From an uncultured Eubacteriales bacterium (lineage in GTDB: Bacteria > Bacillota > Clostridia > Christensenellales > Aristaeellaceae), in assembly GCA_902777335.1 (NCBI GenBank), contig CACYTF010000010.1:1-58534 (forward strand): 58,534 nt of DNA, written 5' to 3'. Positions 8,501 through 17,537 of this stretch are shown here, piece after piece (the first letter of the stretch is position 1; each line of letters opens with the position of its first letter). The notes beneath the pieces are model-generated. The model was not told the DNA's origin, did not search any database, and saw nothing but the letters and a program-made list of their open reading frames with translations. A program made the translations under genes and the position numbers.

Positions 8501-11205
8501 CGCTCCAGGAGATCGCGGACGCCGAGGTGCAGGAAGACGAATACCGCGTGGTGGATAAGATCGATTACGCCTTCGATGTGCAGGGCGAAACCTTCCGGCA
8601 AAACGTCGATCTGCCGCCCACGGTGCTGGCCGCGGTGCTGTGCACCTCGAGCCTGGCGGATGAGACATTTGAAGCCGACGGGCAGACCGTCACCGTCAAG
8701 GCGCCGACCGACAGCTGCGCCTACTACCTGATGCTCGCTTCGGACGGCAAGGGTGGCCTGTACAACCCGTTCTTTGACAAGGATTTTCCGCAGTTTCCCG
8801 TTCTTGGGCACAAGACGAAGCATGGATTTGTCTCCGTGGCGCTTGAGTTTGCCTGCGGGGAGATCGAACTGAACAACTACGACCTGTCCGCCGTGGCTGC
8901 GCAGGGAACGATTCAGCTCTATATTGCTGTAATCAACAGCGCTGCCAGGGAATATATCCCCCATAATGCGGATGCCGGGATGGATACAGGGCGCATCGCC
9001 AACGCCTATATCTATACGGCGTTGCCGGACTTCTTCAACAACGAGAGCATCACGACGACCCTGAACGACAGTATCCCCCTTCTGGACGGCAACAGCGTCC
9101 GCTTCCAGTGCCGGAGCGGATTCCCCGCCGGCGTCCTCAGCAAGTGTTCAACCTGGTACGCGCTGGAAAAGGCCGGCGACGACGCGCCGGGCACGCTGGT
9201 GCACGGTATGGACCTGGCCAGCGGAGGCGACCGGCTGACGGCCATCAAGGGCTTTGACGACGACGTGGTGTTCTACAGGAATATACCTCAGAGCTATGAC
9301 CGGTATAACCACACCGACGACGTGTTCTACCTGGCCAGAACCGCGGACGACAACGGCGAGCACCACTGGCTCAAGCGCGCCGGCGTGACGTCCCAGACCA
9401 ACAGCGACGACACCAGCTGCTTTACATCCGCCTACACCGTCACGGACTACGACGTGGAGGTCAAGGCCGGCAGCTTCTACGCGCAGAAGGTGAACGGCGT
9501 CACCTACGTCTACTGGCTGGCCACCGCGCAGAAGGAGAAGGAGACGGACCCGGACGTCTACCGCATCAAGGCCGTCGTCCACGACCCGTTCTCCGACACG
9601 ATGAGCAACGAGATGGTGCTGGCGGAGTTCTCGATGCCCGACGCGGACCTGACCCCCGCGAATCTCTTCCTGAGTGAGAGCGGCACGGGCTACTGCACCG
9701 CCGTCACCGGGGAGGGTGAAAAGCTCAGGGCCGATGTATACAGCTTCCCCGTGAACTGGATCACCAGCATGGAGCTCAACGCCATGACCCTCTCGGACAC
9801 CCACACCAATCCCGCCTCGTGGCTGGACACGGTGGTTTCGGTGATGAACTCGGGCAACACGGGCATCAGCGCCTTCGACCTGGAGCTGTACGTCACCCAG
9901 GAAGACGGCACCGAGACGGTGGTGGAGACGCTGCACTGCGACTGCCTGAACCCGGAGAAGAACGCCATCTATGAGGGCGGAAAGACGGTGTCGAACGGCG
10001 ACCATACCATCGTTCGACTGGAGGATGCGGTGCAGTCCTTCCAGCAGACCGGCCACAACGTCAGCCGCAAGCGCTGGAGCCGGGACGGCGGCGGCGAAAA
10101 CCAGCCGGACGAATACCGCGAAAGCGCCATGCTGCTGCCGGGCGCGGTGAAGAGCTACAGCATGCCGATCTACATCCCCGTGGACTGGGACGGCTACAAG
10201 ACCCTTTTCATGCGGGTCGCGATGAACGCCACCCGCGCGAACTGGCTGGCCGCCAACGTCGCGGGTCCGGCGTCCAACGCCCTGAAGGCCGCCCGGGATG
10301 TCGAAGCGAACCCGGAGATCGTCTACACCCGCGCCGAAGACGGCATGATGGTGCGCTCGGACAGCGCCGCGCAAAACGGCGCGCTCCTGAAGTCCGCCGC
10401 GGCGAAGCTTGCCCCGAATTACCCCGATGCGGTGAGGGCGACCCGGCCCCTGGCGCTGAACCACGACATCCACGACCTGAACGTGTCTCACCGCGTATAC
10501 CGGGACGCCAACGGCTATGAATACATCGCCATCACCTTCCAGAACCAGGCCGACACCGGCAGGGCGCTGACGCTGGACGCCTATATCTATATGGACGGGG
10601 ACGAAACGCCCCTGGCGCTGGAGCTGCCCTACTACCCCGGCAAGACCACGGACAGCTATACCCACACCATCACGCTGCGCATGGACGCGCTGCTGGGCGG
10701 GCGTCACCCCAGGAACGCGCAGGTGGTCATCGAGCCCGAGGGCGTGGAGGAGACCGCGGTTCGCAACAACCAGTTCACGCTGCATTTTGACGACGAGGAC
10801 GTGAACGACCCGCTGCGCCTGACTGAACAGCCATTGTCCGTGGCGGCGCAGGCCGGCGAGGCGGTGACCTTCACCGTGGCGGCGGAGGGCGGCGTCAAGC
10901 CGTATACCTACAGTTGGCAGGTGTGGATGGGCGAGAAGACCGGCTGGAAGGACATCCCCGACAGCGATTCACCCACGCTGACGGTGGAGAACGTCACCGC
11001 GGCCATGCACGGCCGGAAGGCGCGCTGCGCCGTCACCGACCACTACCTCAACCGCGTGGTCAGCGAGGCGGCCACGCTGACCGTCTCCGGCAAACTGCCC
11101 GAGACCGGCGACGACACCAATCTGCCGCTGTACGCCGCCGCGGCCCTGCTGGCGCTGCTGACGCTGTGGTGGCTCCGGCGCAGGGAGAACCAAGAACGGC
11201 ATTGA
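5557..11205 (+). CDS. giant LPETG-anchored cell-wall surface protein
   Basis: An 1,882-residue exported protein. The start at 5557 is chosen because GAGGTG lies 7 nt before it; an ATG at 5542 overlaps that site. It has a signal peptide ending DALAAG. The C-terminus carries a sortase signal: LPETG near residue 1847, a hydrophobic span and a final RRR tail. Just before this is an Ig/PKD-like domain (about 1755-1845, with YTYSWQVW). The N-terminal 400 residues are helical and followed by beta-rich modules. A glycine-rich, alternately hydrophobic region lies around 720-880. Two proline-rich linkers (near 310 and 635) separate modules. No catalytic motif was found, so adhesin or scaffold is inference. 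No sortase gene is in the window. Confidence 0.85.
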   Translation: MRLTVRFVSLLLCLALFMEFCPLDALAAGNLLSESAIQAAWEISGQAPGAAHWHRGMTPESSWNAEQLDEWLDWVLTEPLYSVQNAHSDMKVNLSKMQRSAPAAYDRLKGSANGLYMEYMTDASHRAEDLRQQLRAHRTVFIMNADRIASLIAYLRDDSVSERDKIRYSRQLEAAVSAIREGRAEVVANWKEWLEQIDAWHADFTGASNADGQAQLAAKGTGASGMNAWVKEVMSWHEDPIRTTVSVELHPDGRNNSVLAKLSIGHSALAAQQSDTQTIHVIPDTQFVVNLNTPVEIADPSDPPEPAPSPMPVQNGTVTVWDAKDVKNPVTVDLHPTAAVTELNGDATFNVSDFTVDEDGCMRLGIVAVADGYRSVKHYVAEVQKGGVYDISLTPDGSAAQAANNAASPNKPYFYDFEFNRKPALGQKATIYYSSLNDVIAEIVAGVVYPEGYTGSKDVTLKYYDVNGTDPETQKKTGAWVTATVKQSDAKADKTYVGSGTPLLYTFSDKWNQILGPGKKVECYIGAESDGLAADNIMLTVERGVVDEPMISDSGTGALTGVSDNLKGLGNLFQIELPSNLRAPLGGSSLSLNIPILENLPKISYDIDGTLTIAYGIDPGITHEHITPQPDPGSPTPAPTPKHWYDDHSWKSKGQRERDAEYKDAEGRATYAQYKAAVGSIWDGLIEKKADFLGSAKFSMGAFGMVTGQFKAYNEHKSKATAANGDTPFYYNCRNLNLTIGAIATFTAQATWQFTVLGYFSLGFSASLAMGLTVGGEWYNFDPVKSNFGRVQWSGHWSGASGLTIMVKLMITVTLGVGVKGVVSASVTGYGYISMLITWTKATGPTPHVRITMGAGVTACVEVFWLKWTFEVWKLPQEVELYDSDKQQTAFNLLDVFTAPALAEGDDDEPEAMTPLEPEYYPALVPEATQVMDDVAMRNTMIQYVDLDGTTFAFYIAQTESGKDRLTWRNLATGQTGNVQAALQEIADAEVQEDEYRVVDKIDYAFDVQGETFRQNVDLPPTVLAAVLCTSSLADETFEADGQTVTVKAPTDSCAYYLMLASDGKGGLYNPFFDKDFPQFPVLGHKTKHGFVSVALEFACGEIELNNYDLSAVAAQGTIQLYIAVINSAAREYIPHNADAGMDTGRIANAYIYTALPDFFNNESITTTLNDSIPLLDGNSVRFQCRSGFPAGVLSKCSTWYALEKAGDDAPGTLVHGMDLASGGDRLTAIKGFDDDVVFYRNIPQSYDRYNHTDDVFYLARTADDNGEHHWLKRAGVTSQTNSDDTSCFTSAYTVTDYDVEVKAGSFYAQKVNGVTYVYWLATAQKEKETDPDVYRIKAVVHDPFSDTMSNEMVLAEFSMPDADLTPANLFLSESGTGYCTAVTGEGEKLRADVYSFPVNWITSMELNAMTLSDTHTNPASWLDTVVSVMNSGNTGISAFDLELYVTQEDGTETVVETLHCDCLNPEKNAIYEGGKTVSNGDHTIVRLEDAVQSFQQTGHNVSRKRWSRDGGGENQPDEYRESAMLLPGAVKSYSMPIYIPVDWDGYKTLFMRVAMNATRANWLAANVAGPASNALKAARDVEANPEIVYTRAEDGMMVRSDSAAQNGALLKSAAAKLAPNYPDAVRATRPLALNHDIHDLNVSHRVYRDANGYEYIAITFQNQADTGRALTLDAYIYMDGDETPLALELPYYPGKTTDSYTHTITLRMDALLGGRHPRNAQVVIEPEGVEETAVRNNQFTLHFDDEDVNDPLRLTEQPLSVAAQAGEAVTFTVAAEGGVKPYTYSWQVWMGEKTGWKDIPDSDSPTLTVENVTAAMHGRKARCAVTDHYLNRVVSEAATLTVSGKLPETGDDTNLPLYAAAALLALLTLWWLRRRENQERH

Positions 11206-11221
11206 CGCGCTTCACACAAAC

Positions 11222-11254
11222 GCCCTCCGGACACTGACGATGTGTTCGGAGGGC
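11222..11254. terminator. hairpin between the surface protein gene and the lipid kinase gene
   Basis: A 13-bp stem, GCCCTCCGGACAC (11222-11234) with GTGTTCGGAGGGC (11242-11254), contains one G-T pair and a 7-nt loop. It lies between two converging genes, so it probably stops transcription from both sides. There is no long T tract. Confidence 0.6.
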
Positions 11255-11282
11255 GATCTTATGGCCGCTGCCGCCTGGCGGC

Positions 11283-12161
11283 CTATGGCCGGTATACTTG
11301 AAGCACGCCGGAGACGAGGCGCACGTCGAAGGGCAGGTCCTCGTAGATCTCGCCGTCGATCTGTATCGGCATGGGCGCGTCCGAGCGCATGCACAGCCGC
11401 GCGTCCCGGCGGAAGCAGGTGGTGGGCAGCGTCATGATCTGCCGCTTCAGCAGCTTGACGAAGGCCCCCGGTATGCGCAAGCGGCGGATGTCGTCCACGA
11501 TCACGATGTCCATCAGCCCGTCGTCGATCTTCGCCTCGGGGCAGATCGGTATGCCCCCGCCGATGCGCTGGCCGTTGCCCGCGCAGGCGATCAGCGCGCG
11601 GTGGGGCCGCTTTTCGCCGTTTATCAGCTCCGTGAAGCGCCGCGCCCTGTACACGCACAGCGTCATCACCAGCGAGGCCAGGTAGGCGGCGGAGCCCTTC
11701 AGCACCTTCATGCGGTTGTAGCGGCGCAGTATGTCCACGTCGATGCCGGTGCCGATGGCGTTGATGCCCCGCACGCCGGCGCACTCCATGTAATCGGTGT
11801 ACTTCGCCTGTCCCTCTGTCAGGAGCTGAAGCGCGCCCTCCGGCGTGTCCGGTATGCCCGCCACGGCGGCGAAGTCGTTGCCGCTGCCGCAGGGCACGAT
11901 GCCCAGCCGCGCCCCGGCGGGGTCGCGCAGGCCGTTCAGCACCTCGTTCAGTGTGCCGTCGCCGCCCATGGCCACGATGTCGCGGGCGGCCCTGTCCCCG
12001 GGCGCGGTGAGCCGGGCGGCGATTTCGCGGGCGTCGCCCGGCCCCCGGGTCTCATGAAAGCGGTGGGGGAGGCCCTTTTCCGAGAGCAGGGCCGCCAGTC
12101 GCTCGTGAAAGCGCTTGGACTTGCCCTTGCCGGCGATGGGATTGTAGATGAAGTGAAGCAT
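11283..12161 (-). CDS. diacylglycerol/lipid kinase (DagK/YegS/BmrU family)
   Basis: A 292-residue soluble kinase that phosphorylates diacylglycerol or a related lipid at the membrane. The family motifs are plain: NPIAGKGKS near residue 7, the nucleotide-binding GGDGTLNEVLNGL near 65, and PCGSGNDFA near 90. The length is standard for DgkB/YegS-like enzymes. AAGGAG lies 8 nt before the ATG. The gene stands alone on the minus strand with its own promoter. In Firmicutes such kinases recycle diacylglycerol released during lipoteichoic acid synthesis; that role here is inferred from the family. Confidence 0.88.
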   Translation of the reverse strand: MLHFIYNPIAGKGKSKRFHERLAALLSEKGLPHRFHETRGPGDAREIAARLTAPGDRAARDIVAMGGDGTLNEVLNGLRDPAGARLGIVPCGSGNDFAAVAGIPDTPEGALQLLTEGQAKYTDYMECAGVRGINAIGTGIDVDILRRYNRMKVLKGSAAYLASLVMTLCVYRARRFTELINGEKRPHRALIACAGNGQRIGGGIPICPEAKIDDGLMDIVIVDDIRRLRIPGAFVKLLKRQIMTLPTTCFRRDARLCMRSDAPMPIQIDGEIYEDLPFDVRLVSGVLQVYRP

Positions 12162-12200
12162 GCCCGTGCTCCTTTCAAAGCGCTTGCGCGCCGTGACACC

Positions 12201-12229
12201 ATTATACAGTATGCGGCGGAATCAGACAA
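12201..12229 (-). promoter_or_regulatory. promoter of the lipid kinase gene
   Basis: Read on the minus strand: TTGTCT (12224-12229), 17-bp spacer, TATAAT (12201-12206). It lies 40 bp before the start codon. Confidence 0.65.
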
Positions 12230-12272
12230 GCCCGTCAGAGCGCGCCAAAGGTGAATTTTATCCTTCAACCGC

Positions 12273-12301
12273 TTGAATATTTATATAAACAGGGCTATAA
12301 T
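12273..12301 (+). promoter_or_regulatory. promoter of the PatB/MalY-type gene
   Basis: TTGAAT (12273-12278), 17-bp spacer, TATAAT (12296-12301), in a short AT-rich intergenic stretch. Confidence 0.7.
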
Positions 12302-12346
12302 AATCTCATATATTGACAAATGATGTTATAAGGCGGCGTGTTTGAC

Positions 12347-13525
12347 ATGAAGGACGATATGCGCGCGTATCTCGACGCGCCGGTGAGCCGGCTGGGCACC
12401 GATTGCGAAAAGTGGGACAGGCTCGAGCGGCACTTTGGCCGCGGGGACCTGATCGCCATGTGGGTGGCGGACATGGATTTTCGGACCGTGCCCGAGGTGA
12501 CCCAGGCCATCATTCGCCGCGCGGAGCACGGCATATTCGGCTATACCGACGATGGCGAAGCCTCGCGCGAGGCCGAGGCCGGCTGGCTGAAGCGCCGCCA
12601 CGGCCTGACGGTGGATCAGAGCTGGATGCTCTACAGCCCCGGCGTGGTGGACAGCCTGTTCTTCTGCGTGGAGGCGCTGACCGTGCCCGGGGACGGCGTG
12701 CTGGTGCAGCCGCCGGTGTACGGCCCGTTCTACGAGGCCGTCCGGCTGTTTGGCCGCAAGCTGGTCAGGAACCCGCTGGTGCGGGGCGCGGACGGCTGGC
12801 ACATGGATTTTGACGACCTGGAGGCCAAGCTCTCCCAGGGCGTGAAGCTGATGCTGCTGTGCAGCCCCCACAACCCGGTGGGCCGCGTGTGGCGTCGGGA
12901 GGAGCTGCAGAAGGTGGTGGACCTGACCCGCCGGTACGGCGTGATACTGGTGTCCGACGAGATCCACGCGGATTTCGCGCTGGGCGAACGCCCCCAGGTG
13001 CGCGTGCTGTCGCTTCAGGACGCGGACAGGTGCGTGATGCTGACCTCCGCCACGAAGTCCTTCAACCTGGCGGGCCTGCGCCAGTCCAGCATCATCGCGC
13101 CGGACGCCGAGCTGCGCGAGAAGCTGGCCGGGGCGCTGAAGCGGGCCCATGCCAGTTCGCCGAACATATTCGGCTCCATCGCCCAGACCGCCGCCTATCG
13201 CCACGGCGACGCGTGGATGGACGCGGTGGTGGAGTACGTGCGGGAGAACCGGGATTACGTGGTGAACGCCCTGGGCGAGGCGCTGCCTCAGATCGGCTGC
13301 AGGCCCCAGGAGGGCACCTATCTGATGTGGCTGGATTTCACCGGCCTGGGCATGGGCCACGAGGCCGTGAAGGATATGCTGATCAACCGCGCGCGGGTCG
13401 CGATGAACGACGGCCTGTTCTTCGGCGAAGAGGGCAGGGGCTGGTTTAGGATGAATCTGGCCACGCCCCGGGCCAACGTGACGGGCACGGTGGAACATTT
13501 GATTGATGCGATACGGAGCCGTTAG
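12347..13525 (+). CDS. PLP-dependent C-S lyase/aminotransferase (MalY/PatB family)
   Basis: A 392-residue fold-type I PLP enzyme. The start MKDDMRAYLD at 12347 fits the family N-terminus and has AAGGCGG about 10 nt upstream; a GTG at 12338 sits too close to that site. Family features include the N-terminal GTDCEKWD, the MWVADMDF segment, CSPHNPVGRVW (substrate arginine region), SDEIHADF (PLP aspartate) and the Schiff-base lysine in SATKSFNLAGL near residue 235. These proteins cleave cystathionine or other cysteine conjugates, and some act as aminotransferases. The exact substrate cannot be read from the sequence. The next gene starts 3 nt after the stop codon, so the two are co-transcribed. 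Confidence 0.88.
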   Translation: MKDDMRAYLDAPVSRLGTDCEKWDRLERHFGRGDLIAMWVADMDFRTVPEVTQAIIRRAEHGIFGYTDDGEASREAEAGWLKRRHGLTVDQSWMLYSPGVVDSLFFCVEALTVPGDGVLVQPPVYGPFYEAVRLFGRKLVRNPLVRGADGWHMDFDDLEAKLSQGVKLMLLCSPHNPVGRVWRREELQKVVDLTRRYGVILVSDEIHADFALGERPQVRVLSLQDADRCVMLTSATKSFNLAGLRQSSIIAPDAELREKLAGALKRAHASSPNIFGSIAQTAAYRHGDAWMDAVVEYVRENRDYVVNALGEALPQIGCRPQEGTYLMWLDFTGLGMGHEAVKDMLINRARVAMNDGLFFGEEGRGWFRMNLATPRANVTGTVEHLIDAIRSR

Positions 13526-13528
13526 ACT

Positions 13529-14131
13529 GTGATGAATTTCTTCAGAAAACTGTTCAAAAAGCCGGACAAGCAGATCGCCATGGACGTGGAGCTGGACGGC
13601 ATGCACCCCAGCCGGATCATACAGCTGTCGTATTTAGTGATCGAGGGCAGAAGGATACGGGGCAAGAACTTCTACTTTGCCGCCAAGGCCATCAACCGCT
13701 ACGCCCGCCAGGTGCACGGGCTGAGCGTGTACCAGCTGCGCAAGCTGTCCGGCGGCAAGGGCTTTATCGACTACGCCGATGAGATCTACCGGGATTTCGC
13801 CGACTGCAAGCTGATCATCGGCCACGACGTGGCCGGGGACGTGCGCTATTTGCGGCGGGAGTTCGACCGCATCGGCGTGAAGCTGCCCAACTACCCGATC
13901 TTCTGCACGCTGAAGCACTACACCAAGGAAGCGAACATACCGCTGAAGCAGAACCCGAACGTGCTGAAGCCACCGAAGCTGACGGAGCTGACCGAGCACT
14001 TCGGCCTGACCGAGGCGTTCATCGCGCAGAAGTGCCACAAGTGGTACGGGGGCGGCGACCATCCCCACGACGCGCGCTACGACGCCGCGGCCGCCTACCT
14101 GTGCATGCTGGTGGGCGAGGAGATCGCGTGA
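13529..14131 (+). CDS. DEDDh 3'-5' exonuclease (DnaQ-like)
   Basis: A 200-residue exonuclease-fold protein. The three metal-binding motifs are visible: Exo I MDVELDGM near residue 18, Exo II IIGHDVAGDVRYL near 96, and Exo III HPHDARYD near 182 with the histidine spaced five residues before the final aspartate, which makes it the DEDDh type. The start is probably GTG 13529 (GGAG 10 nt upstream), with ATG 13532 as an alternative. It follows the PLP enzyme gene with a 3-nt gap. There is no fused polymerase or helicase domain. Likely substrates are single-stranded DNA or RNA ends; its specific role is unknown. Confidence 0.82.
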   Translation: MMNFFRKLFKKPDKQIAMDVELDGMHPSRIIQLSYLVIEGRRIRGKNFYFAAKAINRYARQVHGLSVYQLRKLSGGKGFIDYADEIYRDFADCKLIIGHDVAGDVRYLRREFDRIGVKLPNYPIFCTLKHYTKEANIPLKQNPNVLKPPKLTELTEHFGLTEAFIAQKCHKWYGGGDHPHDARYDAAAAYLCMLVGEEIA

Positions 14132-14180
14132 CGCGCCCGCCAATCCCCCAGACGACCGACGATTCACGAGGTGAGAACGC

Positions 14181-17100
14181 ATGAAGAAGCTGAGCATGCT
14201 CCTTGCGCTGTGCCTGCTGGCGGCGGCGCTGCCGCTGAACGCGCTGGCCGAAGACGTTGAGAGCGCCATACTTGAGGCCGGCCCGGGCGAGGCCATGGGC
14301 CAGACCGGCGCGCTCGGCCTGATCGCCGTGCCGGACGACCCGTCAGGCGCCGGGGCGGACGATGCGCCGCTGGACCCGGACGAGGTGTTCGCCTGGCAGG
14401 AGGATTTCGCGGTTGCGGCCGTCCCCGAGGAGGAGACGGCGGTATCCCCCGAGGCGGCGCCGGAACAGGCGGACCCGGCCCAGACGGAACAGGCCCCGGG
14501 CGAAGCCGGGGAGGCGGGCGAAGCGCCCCAGACGCCGGAGGAACCGGCGGAGGTGCCTGGGCCCGAGCTGGCGGCCTATGAACTGACGCTGGGCATCGGA
14601 GAGGCGTTTGATCTGAAGCCCGCCCTGCCGGAGGGCGTCGTGGGAACCGTCGCCTGCGCCGTGGACGATACCGCCGTCGCCACCGTGACCGCCGAGGGCG
14701 TCGTGACGGCCGTGGCCGAGGGCGAGGCCCTCGTGACGGCGCTGTGCGACAACGGCGGCAGCGCCGAGTGCCTGGTCACCGTAAAGCTGGCCCCGGACAG
14801 GGTGAAGTTCAGCAAAAAGGCCTTCGCGCTGGGCAAGGGCGAGGTCACCGACGCGCTGAAAGTGATCGTCGGCAGCGAGGAGGACCGGTATGCCGGCGCG
14901 TACAAGGTATCCAGCAACCGCAAGAAGATCGTAAAGGTCAATCCGGACGGCACCATCGAGGGCGTTTCCAAGGGCAAGGCGACGCTGACGGTGGTCACCT
15001 ACAACGGCAAGAAGGCCACCTGCACCGTCAACGTGGTGAACCCGCCCAAGGCGCTGAGCGCCGCCGTGGATAAGTCGGTGATCGGCGTCGGGGAGACCGC
15101 CCGGATCACCTGCAAGCTGCCGGACAAGACGGCCAGCCAGTTTGAATACAAAAGCGAAGCGCCGGAGATCGCCCAGGTGGACCCGGATACCGGCGAGATC
15201 ACGGGCGTTGCCCCCGGCAAGGCCCGCGTCCGCGTGCGCACGTTCAACAAGCTCAAGAAGTATGTGACGGTCAAGGTGCTGCCCGAGCCGACCGAGCTGT
15301 CCTTCCCGGACGAGGTCGTCTGCCTGGGCGTGGGCATGAAGCTGGATGTCGCCGCCCAGGTGGACGAGGGCGCGGCGGGCAGCATCGCCTACAAGGTCAA
15401 GAGGAAGGCCGTCGCCAGCTATGCCGGCGGCGTGCTGAAGGGCGTGGCGAAGGGCGAGACTGTGCTGATGGCCCAGACCTACAACGGCCTGACCGCCCAG
15501 TGCACCGTCCGGGTGCTCAGCGCGCCGAAGAGCGTGAAGCTGCCCTACACATCGCGGACCATCGGCGTCGGCCAGACCCTGCAGCTTTCGCCGGTGCTGG
15601 ACCGGGGAACCAGCAGCTTTACCTACGCCAGCAGCAATTCCAAGGTGGCCGCGGTCAGCGCCGACGGCGTGATCAAGGGCAAGGCGGCCGGCAAGGCCAC
15701 CATCGCGGTGAAGACCTACAACAACAAGACCTGCAAGCTGGCGGTCACCGTGCTGAAGGCGCCGGGCTCGATCACATTGAAGCCCGCGAAGCTGGAGCTG
15801 TGCGTCGGCGAGAGCGCGCAGGTGGCCTACAGCCTGCCCAAGAACACCGCCGCCGAGGTCACGGGCGGTATCGAGGACGAGACCATCGCGAAGCTGGATA
15901 CCTCCAACGGCAAGGTGACCGGCCTGAGCGCCGGCGAGACGAAGCTGACGGTCACCACCCACAACGGCCGGTCGGCCACCACCAAAATCAAGGTCTTCAA
16001 GAGCCCCGAATGGATCGACCCGGATACCAATCTTCTGGAGATGCTGGAGGGCGAGAAACACACAATTGAGATCGAGATGAGCCCGGGCAGCCGTTCGCCG
16101 CTGACCTATACCAGCAAGAACCACAAGGTGGCCACCGTGTCGAACGAGGGCGTCATCACCGCCAAGGGCGGGGGAAAGACCACCATCATGGTGACCACCA
16201 ATGTGCCGGACGTGTTCTGCAGCGTGAGCGTCACCGTGTGGCCCGCGCCGGGCAGCGTCAAGTTCAACAAGAAGGAGATCGAGCTGGACGTGGGCGACAC
16301 GGCCCAGCTGACGCCCGTCATACCGGAGGGCAGCGTCACCACCTACACCTACGCCTCCTCCAACGAGAAGGTCGCCAAGGTTTCCGACGAGGGCATCGTG
16401 ACGGCCGTCGCCCGGGGCACGGCCGAGATCGGCGTGAAGACGCACAACGGCAAAACGGCCAAGCTGAAGCTGACGGTGCTGGACCCCTACTATCCCGAGT
16501 CGGTGACGGTGAGCAACGCGCCGGAATACATGGAGACGAACAGCACCTATCAGCTGCAGCTGACCACCAAGCCGGCGACCGCCATACCGGATCTGAAGTG
16601 GAGCACCACCGACGAGTCCATCGCCTGGGTGGACGACAGCGACGTGATCCACACCTCCGGCTTCGGCTATGTGAAGCTGTCCGCCGTGTCCGAAAAGAAC
16701 AGCGATATCAAGATCGAGTTCATACTGGCCGTGGAGACCGACAGCGTGACGCTGGTCATACCGGAGCGCACCACGAGCATCGCGGGCATCAACGCGAACC
16801 TGGCGAAGATCGAGGCCATACATACCTCGGCGATCAACCAGCTGAAGTCGATGTACGCCGGCAAGGTGATCACCAGCAGCGACGCGCTGAAGCGCAAGAG
16901 CATCATCGACAACGCCTTCAAGGACTACGCCTTCCCGTGGATGACGCCGGAATACCAGAAGTACTGGAAGGCGGAAAACTCCGAGAACGGCGCCAAGGAT
17001 TTCAAGGCCGATCGCGTGTACTACGGCCTGCCCTACATATCCGGCTCCGGCGGCAACCGGGCCTACAACGCGGCCAAGGCGCTGAGCGAGGCCCGCTATA

Positions 17101-17489
17101 CCGACAGCGGCAAAGGCTATTACCTGCTGAACCGCAAGAACCCGCTGAACGGCAAGTACTGCGGCAACGACTGCTCCTGCTTTGTGAACGCCGCCATCTG
17201 GGGCACCAACAGCAGCCACAGCGCCGACCGCACCGCGGACATCGCCGTGTCCTCCGCCTACAAGACGGTGAGCGGCTTCAATTCGATGCGCCCGGGCGAT
17301 TTGATCTGCAAGGGCTACAAGCACGTGGTGATGTTCCTGTACTACGCCAACAAGGACAAGACCCAGATCATGATCATCGAAAACGGCGGCATAGAGGCCG
17401 GCACGAACACCGTGCACTGCATGATCATGCAGGTCAAGTACTACGACAGCAACGGCTACAAGGTGCGCCGCCTGAGCAGTTTGGGATAG
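14181..17489 (+). CDS. secreted nine-repeat Big_2 protein with C-terminal cysteine hydrolase-like domain
   Basis: A 1,102-residue exported protein. A signal peptide (ending ALAED) is followed by an acidic, Pro/Glu/Ala-rich spacer to about residue 130. Nine tandem bacterial Ig-like (Big_2) modules of about 80 residues come next, each with a YxSSNxKVAxV-like core and an AxGxAxIxVxTxNGK-like end. The last 200 residues hold GNDCSCFVNAA near 993, RPGDLI near 1037 and YKHVVMFLYY near 1046. This cysteine, glycine-aspartate and histidine pattern fits NlpC/P60 or amidase-like papain folds acting on peptidoglycan. GAGGTGAG precedes the ATG. The repeats probably span the wall and hold the catalytic head; this is inferred. 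Confidence 0.8.
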   Translation: MKKLSMLLALCLLAAALPLNALAEDVESAILEAGPGEAMGQTGALGLIAVPDDPSGAGADDAPLDPDEVFAWQEDFAVAAVPEEETAVSPEAAPEQADPAQTEQAPGEAGEAGEAPQTPEEPAEVPGPELAAYELTLGIGEAFDLKPALPEGVVGTVACAVDDTAVATVTAEGVVTAVAEGEALVTALCDNGGSAECLVTVKLAPDRVKFSKKAFALGKGEVTDALKVIVGSEEDRYAGAYKVSSNRKKIVKVNPDGTIEGVSKGKATLTVVTYNGKKATCTVNVVNPPKALSAAVDKSVIGVGETARITCKLPDKTASQFEYKSEAPEIAQVDPDTGEITGVAPGKARVRVRTFNKLKKYVTVKVLPEPTELSFPDEVVCLGVGMKLDVAAQVDEGAAGSIAYKVKRKAVASYAGGVLKGVAKGETVLMAQTYNGLTAQCTVRVLSAPKSVKLPYTSRTIGVGQTLQLSPVLDRGTSSFTYASSNSKVAAVSADGVIKGKAAGKATIAVKTYNNKTCKLAVTVLKAPGSITLKPAKLELCVGESAQVAYSLPKNTAAEVTGGIEDETIAKLDTSNGKVTGLSAGETKLTVTTHNGRSATTKIKVFKSPEWIDPDTNLLEMLEGEKHTIEIEMSPGSRSPLTYTSKNHKVATVSNEGVITAKGGGKTTIMVTTNVPDVFCSVSVTVWPAPGSVKFNKKEIELDVGDTAQLTPVIPEGSVTTYTYASSNEKVAKVSDEGIVTAVARGTAEIGVKTHNGKTAKLKLTVLDPYYPESVTVSNAPEYMETNSTYQLQLTTKPATAIPDLKWSTTDESIAWVDDSDVIHTSGFGYVKLSAVSEKNSDIKIEFILAVETDSVTLVIPERTTSIAGINANLAKIEAIHTSAINQLKSMYAGKVITSSDALKRKSIIDNAFKDYAFPWMTPEYQKYWKAENSENGAKDFKADRVYYGLPYISGSGGNRAYNAAKALSEARYTDSGKGYYLLNRKNPLNGKYCGNDCSCFVNAAIWGTNSSHSADRTADIAVSSAYKTVSGFNSMRPGDLICKGYKHVVMFLYYANKDKTQIMIIENGGIEAGTNTVHCMIMQVKYYDSNGYKVRRLSSLG
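14575..16740 (+). repeat. nine tandem Big_2-type coding repeats
   Basis: Each unit is about 240 bp. Units 5 and 8 are the most alike at protein level (FTYASSNSKVAAVS and YTYASSNEKVAKVS). The first and last units are the most divergent, as expected of old internal duplication. Confidence 0.75.
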
Positions 17490-17498
17490 GCGCGTAAA

Positions 17499-17537
17499 AC
17501 AACGGGCACATGCCGCAACCCGGCATGTGCCCGTTGT
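17499..17537. terminator. 17-bp perfect hairpin between converging genes
   Basis: ACAACGGGCACATGCCG (17499-17515) pairs without mismatch with 17521-17537 across a 5-nt loop CAACC. It separates the Big_2 protein gene and the DUF3783 gene, which face each other, so it likely works in both directions. No T tract follows on either side. Confidence 0.7.
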
